From positions 1 through 28,033 of IMG/VR virus record IMGVR_UViG_3300021139_001732: a stretch of DNA of 28,033 nucleotides, one strand, 5' to 3'. Below, one piece after another: positions 1-7,799 of the stretch. The position numbers and the translations under genes were made by a program. This stretch comes from a virus. The notes beneath the pieces were generated by a model. The model searched no databases. It worked only from the letters and a program-made list of their open reading frames with translations, and was not told the DNA's origin. Numbering within the stretch: the first letter of the stretch is position 1; each line of letters opens with the position of its first letter.

Positions 1-500
1 CATCCTTTATACCACCCTGCCCATCCATTACCGGATTTTTTTGGGGATGGCTTTCCATACATAGAATTATTTTCTCCCCTGCTCTTTAATGATATTTTTT
101 CTTTCCATTCTAGAATTTTTTTATTCCCTTCTATCTTCCCATATCTATTTATAAACTCCTCTAATAAATGAGTACCAAATCTAGGGGATTTTTCTCCTGT
201 TTTACCAAACATGGGATTCTTTTCTCCTGATATATTCAATTTACCATTTTTATAAAGACTCTTAATTTTATTACTCATATTATCCTTCATCTCTATCGAA
301 TGGCTCTTTCCCTGAAATCCATTAACTGCCTTTCCCTCCTTAATCCTTTGGTCTAAATTCTTAAATTGTTTAATAGCATTACATTTTTTACAATTGGTAT
401 TTTTATTAGCAGCATATTTTAATGCCCATTTGGTAGAGTATGTAATTTCATTACTACATAATGGACAATTTCTTTTATATTCCAGTTCTTCTTGCTTCAT
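1..500 (-). CDS. NUMOD3-motif homing-endonuclease-like protein (partial, 3' end outside window)
   Basis: This minus-strand frame opens with ATG at 500 and runs off the left edge after 166 codons, so the C-terminus, and probably any catalytic part, is missing. Residues 12-15 and 37-40 form two CxxC pairs (CPLC, CKKC) that look like a zinc ribbon. Three copies of the NUMOD3 DNA-binding motif are visible: GEKNPMFGK near 92-100, a degenerate GEKSPRFGT near 102-110, and GENNSMYGK near 142-150. NUMOD3 is typical of the DNA-binding part of GIY-YIG and HNH homing endonucleases of phages. The last visible residues, GNGWAGWYKG, recall the start of a C-terminal domain found in T4-like phage endonuclease-like proteins, but its type cannot be decided here. 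The gene is divergent from its right neighbour. It is probably a free-standing selfish element. Confidence 0.72.
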   Translation of the reverse strand, partial: MKQEELEYKRNCPLCSNEITYSTKWALKYAANKNTNCKKCNAIKQFKNLDQRIKEGKAVNGFQGKSHSIEMKDNMSNKIKSLYKNGKLNISGEKNPMFGKTGEKSPRFGTHLLEEFINRYGKIEGNKKILEWKEKISLKSRGENNSMYGKPSPKKSGNGWAGWYKG

Positions 501-514
501 CTATAATTATAGAT
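499..514. promoter_or_regulatory. 16-bp perfect AT-rich palindrome at the start of the endonuclease-like gene
   Basis: ATCTATAATTATAGAT is a perfect inverted repeat without a spacer. It covers the first two bases of the start codon of the leftward endonuclease-like gene and lies in the 52-bp divergent intergenic region. It could be an operator for a dimeric repressor or simply AT-rich coincidence. No terminator-like stem is formed. Confidence 0.3.
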
Positions 515-552
515 TAAACCATAAATAAAGTTTCAATCTGGATAAATACTTC

Positions 553-963
553 ATGAAACATTTGAAATTATTCGAAGAACTTAGTCCATATACAGAGTTA
601 TTAATATTCGGGGATCCATATATTGAATTAGGTGAGGAATGGAAAAATAAGATAATACAATATCTAGGATTAAATAATCATCCTGATTTAATTCAGGATA
701 ATGATGATTACCAAAGAAATTATTTATATTGGGCTACGCCAGAAACTGAATGGGATGAACAAAATAAGCATTTCAATAATATAGAAACACAATATGGAAT
801 AGTTATAATAGGAGGATTTAAAAATGCTATTTGTATAGTAAGAAAAGAGTTAGGTTTTTATGATAAAGTTAAGGAAGAATATTTAAATGTTTCATTGGAG
901 AATTATTTTAATAGAAATAGAAAATTGATAGATAAAGCAATAAAAAAACAAGAATCTTTATAA
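553..963 (+). CDS. Hypothetical protein with possible capsid-targeting N-terminus
   Basis: This is a 136-residue soluble protein I do not recognise. It has no signal peptide or membrane segment. It is acidic, rich in aromatic residues and Asn. A hydrophobic strand near residues 82-97 (YGIVIIGGFKNAICIV) suggests a small alpha/beta fold. The N-terminus MKHLKLFEEL contains LFE followed by E, which fits the L/I-x-E cleavage rule of T4-type prohead proteases and resembles short capsid-targeting leaders. The protein could therefore be an internal head protein, though this is only inferred. The start at 553 follows an A-rich leader containing GATAAATAC, similar to a T4 late promoter box. It is one of only two rightward genes here. 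Confidence 0.7.
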   Translation: MKHLKLFEELSPYTELLIFGDPYIELGEEWKNKIIQYLGLNNHPDLIQDNDDYQRNYLYWATPETEWDEQNKHFNNIETQYGIVIIGGFKNAICIVRKELGFYDKVKEEYLNVSLENYFNRNRKLIDKAIKKQESL

Positions 964-1025
964 CCAATATAGCTACTTTAACAAAATTAAAACGCCTTAG
1001 ATTATTTTATTCAGAACTTTTATAT

Positions 1026-1033
1026 TATATTTG
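1026..1033 (+). promoter_or_regulatory. Possible Bacteroidota-type -7 box (TATATTTG)
   Basis: TATATTTG fits the TAnnTTTG -7 element known for Bacteroidota housekeeping sigma factors. It ends 4 bases before the ATG at 1038, so transcripts would be nearly leaderless. I see no clear TTG at the -33 spacing, so the assignment is weak. Confidence 0.22.
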
Positions 1034-1037
1034 TAAT

Positions 1038-1484
1038 ATGAAAAGAAATTCTCTGTTAGTTTCGATGGTAATTTTCTTTATAATATTCGGAGCAATATTG
1101 TTCTTTGGAGAAAGACGAGAACTTATTTTAGGTATTCCTAGAATATACTTAAAAGACCCATCATGGGTAAAATCCACAATTTATTACCCTTTCAGGAAGA
1201 AGAAAAATATAACTGCTAGTGGATATAAATTCAAAAGTAAAATTTCAGACACGACTAGAATAATAGCAATTAGTAGGGATTTACAAAAAAAATTCCCGTT
1301 CCATACTAAGGTCCTATTAGTTGGAACGGGAGATGATGATGGTATTTATAAGATTGAGGATTTAATGAATTCCCGCTTTAAAGGTCGTATAGATATACTT
1401 GTAAATGGAACACATAAATTAATAATGTATGATTCTATAAAAATATACGAAATTAAAGAAGAGTATTTTAGATTACAACACTGA
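1038..1484 (+). CDS. Membrane-anchored 3D-domain (double-psi beta-barrel) protein
   Basis: This is a 148-residue protein with one N-terminal transmembrane helix (about residues 5-23) after a short basic start (MKRN), giving a probable N-in, C-out anchor. Residues 58-140 resemble the 3D/RlpA-like double-psi beta-barrel. The visible elements are TASGYKF, then IAISRDLQKKFPFHTKVLLVG, then GIYKIEDLMNSRFKGRIDILV, with Asp at 81, 108 and 119 in the places expected for the three-Asp signature. In known families this fold occurs in MltA-type lytic transglycosylases and Rpf/YabE-like cell-wall proteins, so a periplasmic role in lysis or wall remodelling is plausible. Catalysis is not proven by the motifs. 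Its 3' end overlaps the convergent 794-residue gene by 12 bases. Confidence 0.65.
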   Translation: MKRNSLLVSMVIFFIIFGAILFFGERRELILGIPRIYLKDPSWVKSTIYYPFRKKKNITASGYKFKSKISDTTRIIAISRDLQKKFPFHTKVLLVGTGDDDGIYKIEDLMNSRFKGRIDILVNGTHKLIMYDSIKIYEIKEEYFRLQH

Positions 1485-3857
1485 TGCAAACTTCTTCTGG
1501 AATTCCCTAATCTCATCAGTATTTGTCATTTCATCGCTTAAATCTTTATCTAGATTATGTTTTTTACCTTTATCCCAATATGGACTATGTGCAACAGAAT
1601 AAGCCATTGAAAGTAGTTTCACTTGTTCTGGTGTCCAATTCATTAGCTCCCTGTATAATTGTTTATTTCTACTACCATCACCATAAATATCTTCCACTAA
1701 TTTACTTAAATATGCAGCATACTTTGATGGTAAATTATCATTCTTTATTAGATCTACAATTTTATCCTGTGTTCCATCCTCCCATTTACAAACACCTGCC
1801 TTTAAATCAAATGTTCCCATTTCTTTATCAAATGTTCTCATGACTGCTCCATTCTCAAAGAATCTAGCACCTGTCCCACTAGCAATACAAGTAGCACCAT
1901 CTTTACCATAGTTTTCATTCTTCTGAGCCCCCATCTTAGTTAATTCATCTATTAATTGCTGTATCTTATATCCTTTAATAGCATCATTTTTTATCTTTGC
2001 TACATCCTCCTGTGGAACTTTCTTTAAATTTGCTTGTTTAGAAATATTATTTGCCTGGTCTACATCAATTTTTGTAGCCCTATTCTTTTTTGGATTTCCC
2101 CCTCCTTCTTGCTCCCTGGTACCTAATACAGTTTTAGCAGCCTTCATATCAAATTGTTCTGATACCCTATTAAACATCTCAAAAGAAAACGTTCTTTTTT
2201 CCTGTATTTTACCATCGAAAGAATTAACCTTATCTATAAGTTCTTGTGTTATATCAGATGTATTATCCGTCATTTTAAATCCGGCTTTTAATGCCTTTAC
2301 TATTCTTTCTGTTGTAGGGCCAAATTTACCGTCTCCCTGAAATTTAACAAATTTCTGGAATGTTTGTTCGTTTTTAAATCCATCAAGATTACCAAATTTG
2401 TTGATTACTAAAGATTGGAATTTAGAAACATTTTCATCCTTTACTCCTTTCTTTAATCCAGCCTTTATTGGAGAATCAAGTTTTAAATTGTTTTTAACAT
2501 CACTCCCAGCATCGGTTGTTGTATTTTGTATTGCTTTCCTATTTTGTATTGAATAATTTTCTACTTTTTGTCTGGCATTATTTCCTTGTAAGATTAGATC
2601 AAAAGCTTCTGGGCTCTTACCTTTTATACTATTTTTACTTTCTAGATCATCTAATTCATGATTATATTGGTCTCTAAATTTCTTTTCTAATGAAACATAA
2701 TCCTTTAATTTTGTTTCGTATCTTGTAATCAATCTATTAACACTCTCTATACTTTCAGGATCTTGTGTTTTTAACTGGTCCCTCATAGTTTTAATATCGG
2801 ATGCCAATGCAACAAATTGGTCTTCCATTTTAAAAGACCCAAAATTAGCCTGATTTGGATTAGCAGCACCGATCGCTATTTTATTACGAACTGCATCTAC
2901 TCTACCCATTACATCTTCGCAACCATCTATTAATTCTACAAAAATTCTTCTCTTAATCCGGTCAGTTGCTCTTTCTTTTCCTTCCTTTTGTTTATCCTCT
3001 GCTCTTTGTAAGTCTGATTTTAATTTATCTAACGATTGGTTATCATCCTCACCCAAATCTTCTTGTTCTAATAACATAGCTTCATAAGCATGGAAATTAG
3101 TAAAATCCCCAAATCCCTTGTTAGGGGTCTCTGCTGGCTTTTGTACCTTCTTTGGAGTAGCAGCAGCCATGTTGTTTATGTTCGATTGAAGTACATCTAC
3201 TTGTGGTTTAATATATGCACCAAGATCTGGAATTTCCATTGTTAGTGCATCTGGAAATTTAGATAAAGCATCCTGATACATCTTTAAAGCCTGATCCTTT
3301 GCAGATATAAAATCTCCATAAAATTTAGCATCCTCGTCACCATTAATAACGGATGTAATCGAATCTAACCCAGTAATGATACCTTTTATAAAAGCATCCA
3401 TCGTTTTTGTTCCTGATAAATCAGAAAGGCCTGGTATTTGATTGCTGGAAACAGCTGGGGAATTTACATGGTATGCAGATAGTAGAGTTAATAAGTTACT
3501 TGCTATAACCTTACAAACATATATAATGTCTTTTGGTGCTACTGCTGCAGGTTTAGCTTGATTATTTTGTTCAGGCTTTTGCTCTGGTTGCTTATCATCC
3601 TTTTTTTCAACAGAAGCTTGTCCAGAAGTAGAAGTAGAAGTATTATTTACTGCCCCATTATTAGCCGGAGTTGGCTGTTGTTGTGGTGTTTTTAAAGGAG
3701 TAGCAGGCTTATTCCCTTGAGCCGGCTGTGATGTAGTACCGCTAGCTCCATTATCCTCCGCTTCATTTAATGGTACTAAATGGGTATAGTTTTTAGCTCT
3801 TTCTAAAAGCTTATCAAATGTTGGGTTTGATATATAATCTCTACTTGACCTTATCAT
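1473..3857 (-). CDS. Large virion-like protein with peptidoglycan-binding-like motif and prohead-protease site
   Basis: This 794-residue protein is probably part of the head or its contents. Residues 30-33 read LNE/A, a good match to the L/I-x-E cleavage rule of T4-type prohead proteases, so the first 32 residues are a likely propeptide. A low-complexity linker rich in Pro, Gln, Asn and Thr (about 35-105) follows, then long charged helical stretches. Near the middle, FQGDGKFGPTTERIVKALK resembles the D-G-x-F-G-xx-T core of PG_binding_1 domains. The C-terminal third is helical with many charged residues. It is the last gene of the head block, 14 bases downstream of the 308-residue gene. I do not recognise a family for the whole protein. 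A role as an ejected or internal protein is inferred. Confidence 0.72.
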   Translation of the reverse strand: MIRSSRDYISNPTFDKLLERAKNYTHLVPLNEAEDNGASGTTSQPAQGNKPATPLKTPQQQPTPANNGAVNNTSTSTSGQASVEKKDDKQPEQKPEQNNQAKPAAVAPKDIIYVCKVIASNLLTLLSAYHVNSPAVSSNQIPGLSDLSGTKTMDAFIKGIITGLDSITSVINGDEDAKFYGDFISAKDQALKMYQDALSKFPDALTMEIPDLGAYIKPQVDVLQSNINNMAAATPKKVQKPAETPNKGFGDFTNFHAYEAMLLEQEDLGEDDNQSLDKLKSDLQRAEDKQKEGKERATDRIKRRIFVELIDGCEDVMGRVDAVRNKIAIGAANPNQANFGSFKMEDQFVALASDIKTMRDQLKTQDPESIESVNRLITRYETKLKDYVSLEKKFRDQYNHELDDLESKNSIKGKSPEAFDLILQGNNARQKVENYSIQNRKAIQNTTTDAGSDVKNNLKLDSPIKAGLKKGVKDENVSKFQSLVINKFGNLDGFKNEQTFQKFVKFQGDGKFGPTTERIVKALKAGFKMTDNTSDITQELIDKVNSFDGKIQEKRTFSFEMFNRVSEQFDMKAAKTVLGTREQEGGGNPKKNRATKIDVDQANNISKQANLKKVPQEDVAKIKNDAIKGYKIQQLIDELTKMGAQKNENYGKDGATCIASGTGARFFENGAVMRTFDKEMGTFDLKAGVCKWEDGTQDKIVDLIKNDNLPSKYAAYLSKLVEDIYGDGSRNKQLYRELMNWTPEQVKLLSMAYSVAHSPYWDKGKKHNLDKDLSDEMTNTDEIREFQKKFASVL

Positions 3858-3871
3858 TTTATTATCGTATT

Positions 3872-4798
3872 TTATTTTACCTCTGTTGAATTCACTAAAC
3901 GACCAATATAGTCAACCTTCATTCTCATATAGTTTTTGAAAGCTTCTAATCTATTTTCTGCCGCTTTCTTATTTCTCTCAATCTCTTCTATCTCCACATC
4001 ATAGATTGGTGCATTAGCAGCATATCTATTTTTCTCGGTATTTAGGAATTTCTTTCTTGCATTAAGTTCGCTTATTAATTCCTTGTGTTCGTCTAGGTAT
4101 CTTAATTTAATAGCAAAACCATCATGTTTCCATTTAATAAGTTCTTGCTCTGTTCTTCCTTGTAAGTATTGTATAAAAAATTCCCATTTAAGACAATATG
4201 GTTTTTCTATTTTATATTCACCTATTTCAGATATTTCTTCTAATTCACCATCCTGGTCTGTCTTATTTCCAGTGGCAGGTAAAGTATTTCCTAAAGATTT
4301 TCTAAGATTTTCCATATCCAAAAATTGTGCCTGATAAGTATCTGCATACTGGCCATTATGGTGTCTTTTAGCTACCTTGTAAGCATAATCTGCAATAACC
4401 TTATCTGCATTGGCAGCTTCTTTATTATAGTATTCTGCTAACTTTCTATCTTTTTTTATTATCCTCATTAGATCATCCTGTAAATTAGCAATTTGGCTAT
4501 CCCTTGATTTCTCAAAGGCATCCAATGCTTTTTTACTAATAAGTGCCTTTTGTTTTAACAATGGACTTACTCCGGGGGCTTTTACTTTTTTCCTAGAATC
4601 TAAAGTCTGGGCCATAAAGATATTAAAACTTAGTTCATCTGTTTTGTCTATAAAATCTTTTTCTACCTGTATCATCTTACTGATGATAGTTTTTATTTTA
4701 GACGAACTAGTAGTAAACATAGACTTAATTCCACCAGATATTGTATCCAGTAGATTTTCGTTTATGAATTTTTCATATTTAAGTAATTTTTTCTCCAT
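3872..4798 (-). CDS. Coiled-coil internal head protein candidate with FINE targeting peptide
   Basis: This 308-residue protein is almost entirely helical and charged. The N-terminus carries FINE at residues 11-14, with cleavage predicted after E14. This closely resembles the T4 capsid-targeting sequence MKTYQEFIAE, which directs internal proteins into the prohead and is removed by gp21. Residues 30-60 (SSKIKTIISKMIQVEKDFID) match residues of the upstream 372-residue protein (SKLDTILKKMDETENKFVD), so the two are tandem paralogues. Its start codon lies inside the 3' end of that gene (20-base overlap), which implies translational coupling. It is probably an internal or prohead-core protein. The function is not known from the sequence. 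Confidence 0.72.
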   Translation of the reverse strand: MEKKLLKYEKFINENLLDTISGGIKSMFTTSSSKIKTIISKMIQVEKDFIDKTDELSFNIFMAQTLDSRKKVKAPGVSPLLKQKALISKKALDAFEKSRDSQIANLQDDLMRIIKKDRKLAEYYNKEAANADKVIADYAYKVAKRHHNGQYADTYQAQFLDMENLRKSLGNTLPATGNKTDQDGELEEISEIGEYKIEKPYCLKWEFFIQYLQGRTEQELIKWKHDGFAIKLRYLDEHKELISELNARKKFLNTEKNRYAANAPIYDVEIEEIERNKKAAENRLEAFKNYMRMKVDYIGRLVNSTEVK

Positions 4799-5897
4799 TT
4801 TCTACTGGTTCTGGTTTTTTTGCAACTGGTGCTCTCTTTTTCTTTTTCTTTTTGACTACACCTTGATAAGGGGGAAATTGGTAATCAATTAATTCCTTTT
4901 TAATCTTATCTAATTGTTCCGTATAATATTTAACAGCATCCTTTAATTGATCTGTACTTCCATCAGGTGCCAAAGAATTAACACTATTTATTTTACCTTC
5001 TATTCTTTTTATAGCAGTACCTTTCTTAGCAACGAAAGAAGATTCCCTCTTAGAATGTTCCGATTTATTAGCGGAAGGATTTAATTCTTCTTGGTTTATC
5101 ATTTCATAAAGGCCATTCTTGTACTTGGTAGCTACAACATGCGCATCCTTCATTTTAGCTTCTGCATCTCTAAATACAATAGATTTCCATTCTGGTCCCG
5201 GATCATATTTAGATACCTTTTGCTGTATTTCCTGTGCTTGATTTTGAACTACCTCTGCTTCCTTTTGTGCTTCCTCTGGAGTACCAAATATCTCTCCTAC
5301 TTTTTGTTGTATATGAGAATTATCCTGATACTTTGTTAATTTATATTTATTATCAGCCCTTCTTTTCTTAGCTTCTGCAGAATCCCTTGACCTTTTGAGG
5401 TTATAATAATCTGCTTTTCTATTACTACCTTTAGTTATAATATCAACCTCTTTTTCCAAATCATCCATTATGGAATTATAAGATCTAATTATTTCTCTCA
5501 TTTGAGATTCTAATTCTTGTAATCTAACCTGTACTAGACCCATTCTACTCTTGTCCTGGGCTTTAAATTTTAAATGAACAAATTCCCTAAATAGTTGGGT
5601 ATATTCAGTTTCAATTTTGTTTTCCCTATCTACAAACTTATTTTCGGTCTCGTCCATCTTTTTAAGAATAGTATCTAATTTTGATACATCTCCACCTAAA
5701 TGCTTAGAAAGACCATTCATGATTTTACTCCCCCAACCTTCTTTTACTGCTTGTACTGATTCCCTTAAGTTATAAATTGTTGAATCTGGATATTTTGTAT
5801 TTCTGAGATATTCTGCAGCTAATTCTACTTCTCCATAACACTCTATAAGAGCTAATTTACAATCCTCGTAAGATTTGAGATTATTGATGAAATTCAT
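4779..5897 (-). CDS. Coiled-coil head-block protein, paralogue of the 308-residue neighbour
   Basis: This 372-residue protein has long Lys/Glu-rich helices. Its block at about 94-116 aligns with the downstream 308-residue protein, and a further weaker match begins at RKADYYNLKRS against KLAEYYNKEAA. LIE/C at residues 17-20 could be a prohead-protease site but is a weaker case than in its paralogue. The C-terminus is strongly basic, with a run of seven lysines (KKKKKKK) followed by RAPVAKKPEP, suggesting contact with DNA or acidic scaffold. It begins a unit right after the capsid-gene terminator and has a strong late-promoter-like box 14 bases before its ATG. It is likely a prohead-core or DNA-associated internal protein, analogous in position but not recognisably homologous to T4 core proteins. 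Confidence 0.7.
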   Translation of the reverse strand: MNFINNLKSYEDCKLALIECYGEVELAAEYLRNTKYPDSTIYNLRESVQAVKEGWGSKIMNGLSKHLGGDVSKLDTILKKMDETENKFVDRENKIETEYTQLFREFVHLKFKAQDKSRMGLVQVRLQELESQMREIIRSYNSIMDDLEKEVDIITKGSNRKADYYNLKRSRDSAEAKKRRADNKYKLTKYQDNSHIQQKVGEIFGTPEEAQKEAEVVQNQAQEIQQKVSKYDPGPEWKSIVFRDAEAKMKDAHVVATKYKNGLYEMINQEELNPSANKSEHSKRESSFVAKKGTAIKRIEGKINSVNSLAPDGSTDQLKDAVKYYTEQLDKIKKELIDYQFPPYQGVVKKKKKKRAPVAKKPEPVENGEKIT

Positions 5898-5910
5898 TAG
5901 GAACTATGTT

Positions 5911-5924
5911 TTTTATATATATCT
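5911..5924 (-). promoter_or_regulatory. Putative phage late promoter box (AGATATATATAAAA)
   Basis: On the minus strand this reads AGATATATATAAAA, ending 13 bases before the ATG of the 372-residue gene. A 17-base version (TTAGATATATATAAAAA) is identical to the one before the 727-residue gene. It resembles the T4 late -10 element TATAAATA in composition and position. Confidence 0.55.
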
Positions 5925-5948
5925 AATTTTTCAGTAAAGGATACTCAT

Positions 5949-5977
5949 AAAAAAAGTCCTAGATTTCTCTAGGACTT
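5949..5977 (-). terminator. Rho-independent terminator after the major capsid gene
   Basis: A perfect 10-bp stem (5954-5963 with 5968-5977, AAGTCCTAGA and its complement) with a 4-base loop is followed, on the minus strand, by a run of seven U residues. It lies 28 bases after the capsid-gene stop codon and separates it from the next promoter-like box. Confidence 0.88.
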
Positions 5978-6004
5978 CTAATTGCGTACTAATCGAGGTT
6001 ACGA

Positions 6005-7774
6005 TTAAACGATACCAGCAGCTGGCATAGTAACATAGAATGTAAGGTACATAGTTTGTGGGTGATGTCCCGCTTCAACCAATGCATACCTAGATTTTAC
6101 TGCGATTTTTGGTGACATAGTACCTTCAGAAATTGTCTGAATTGATTCTGCCATCATATAAGGCATAAATTTCATACCAGGTTCGTCGTCTCCACCTTTT
6201 CTTCCTACTAATACCCTTGTATCAGAGTATTTCATATTCTGGTCGACATAAACTGTCATACCTGCTATAGCACCTACAGGGTAAAGTGTACCGTTGTTCT
6301 GAGTAAGTGTGTTAGAGAATGGTGCGAATGTGAACTGACTGATGTCCTGTAATGCAGAAGCAATCTGTGAGTTACAAACTACGAAGTTAGCTGGTCCTCT
6401 CCTACCTCTGTTAGCAACTACGTTAGCAGCAGCTAATAGCCTAGAGAATAATCTCCTCTGAACGGTAGACTGGTTTTCGTAACCACCGGTTGCTATTTGG
6501 CCAGGTGTAGAAAGAGTGATAAGAGATTCACCTTTACCGATATAGCTAGCAGTAGAACCACCACCTGCACCAATACCAAGGTTAATGTTCATGTTCTGTC
6601 CTTCTACAGTGTAGAATTCATAGTGATTTGACCAACCAAGTGCAAATGCCCTAGAAAGGATGTGTTTGTTAATAGCCTGAGATACTTCGTTAACAAGAGA
6701 GTTTTCGATCATAGAAACTACGTCAATACCAAACTGCTTGTTAAGATCTTGTATCTGTTCAGTTGTAACACCTGCAGCTATCTGGAATGTACCAGCTTCA
6801 ACGAATTTAGTGAAGGTGTTAAGCGCCATTGATTTGAAGTAGGTAGTTTCACCAACACCTCTAGCCATTGGGTCATAAGCAACTGTACCATCAACGTAAG
6901 GTCCCTGCCAGTTGTTAGTATTTGCAAGACCAGCACCAGTAAATCCTTGAATGTGATCTTCAAGAGCTTTAACAAGAGCTGCTGAACCTGAAGTTGAATC
7001 AACCGGGGTAGCAGAAGTTACTGTTAAAGTTGTTCCAGAATAAGTAGCTGAGTAAATATCAGCAGTACCAGTAGAAGGGATAGCAGTATTAATAGACTGT
7101 CCATTAGTGATACCCTGTACCCTAAATATTGGATAACCATCGATCCTAGAGTTACCTACGAACTGAGCATAAATCACAGCAGTACCCGTTGAAGCAAGGT
7201 TATAAGTAGTTGCTGCAAGACTAACACCAATAGCATAAATTGTGCCTGTTGTTAAGTTAGTTGCAGGGGATGTACTACTAGTAGGAACTTTAATAAGATC
7301 AGGAGCATTAGCTGTATAAGTAGTAGTAGCATCAGAAGATACACCACCAAGCTTACCACCAGCATATACGTAATCTAAATAGCTAAGAACGCCTGTTGGT
7401 CCTTGCATAGGTATAACTGGAACGATGTCGAAACCGACAGTCTTTGCAGCTACCTGAATAGCAAGAGGAAGTAAGGATGGGAATTTATCACCTGATCCAA
7501 GACCTGAACCTGAATAGGAACCGCCAGCATAGAATGCAGCAGGACCACCGGAACCGCCATTAGCAGAACCACCATAAAGGTTACCAGCAGGAGCAACGTT
7601 ACCCATACCGTTCAATACACCTAGGGAGTTATAAGCACCAGCAGACTCGTTTAAGGAGTGGTAGTGGCAATAAGTAGATAACCAGTCTATTTTAGACCTA
7701 TCAGTTATCCCGGTTTTACTTTCGATAATGGGTGCCCATGTATCGTAGATTTCGTGATGATTAATAAGATTCAT
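6005..7774 (-). CDS. 23: Major capsid protein, T4 gp23-like (HK97 fold)
   Basis: This 589-residue protein forms the capsid lattice. Residues 113-128 (VGFDIVPVIPMQGPTG) match the conserved gp23 block around VQPMNSPTG. Later blocks also follow gp23: a helix-rich stretch with VTTEQIQDLNKQFGIDVVSMIENSLVNE, then NFVVCNSQIASALQ, then GMTVYVDQNMKYSDTRVLVGRKG and a C-terminal KSRYALVEAGHHPQ block. LNE/S at 41-44 is a clear prohead-protease site, giving a mature protein of about 546 residues. A Thr/Ser-rich insert (roughly 150-270) has no close counterpart in T4 gp23 (521 residues) and may form the surface insertion domain. The gene follows the protease-scaffold gene by 25 bases and ends just before a strong terminator, consistent with high expression. 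Confidence 0.95.
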   Translation of the reverse strand: MNLINHHEIYDTWAPIIESKTGITDRSKIDWLSTYCHYHSLNESAGAYNSLGVLNGMGNVAPAGNLYGGSANGGSGGPAAFYAGGSYSGSGLGSGDKFPSLLPLAIQVAAKTVGFDIVPVIPMQGPTGVLSYLDYVYAGGKLGGVSSDATTTYTANAPDLIKVPTSSTSPATNLTTGTIYAIGVSLAATTYNLASTGTAVIYAQFVGNSRIDGYPIFRVQGITNGQSINTAIPSTGTADIYSATYSGTTLTVTSATPVDSTSGSAALVKALEDHIQGFTGAGLANTNNWQGPYVDGTVAYDPMARGVGETTYFKSMALNTFTKFVEAGTFQIAAGVTTEQIQDLNKQFGIDVVSMIENSLVNEVSQAINKHILSRAFALGWSNHYEFYTVEGQNMNINLGIGAGGGSTASYIGKGESLITLSTPGQIATGGYENQSTVQRRLFSRLLAAANVVANRGRRGPANFVVCNSQIASALQDISQFTFAPFSNTLTQNNGTLYPVGAIAGMTVYVDQNMKYSDTRVLVGRKGGDDEPGMKFMPYMMAESIQTISEGTMSPKIAVKSRYALVEAGHHPQTMYLTFYVTMPAAGIV

Positions 7775-7799
7775 TTTATATGAATTATTTTATTTATTT

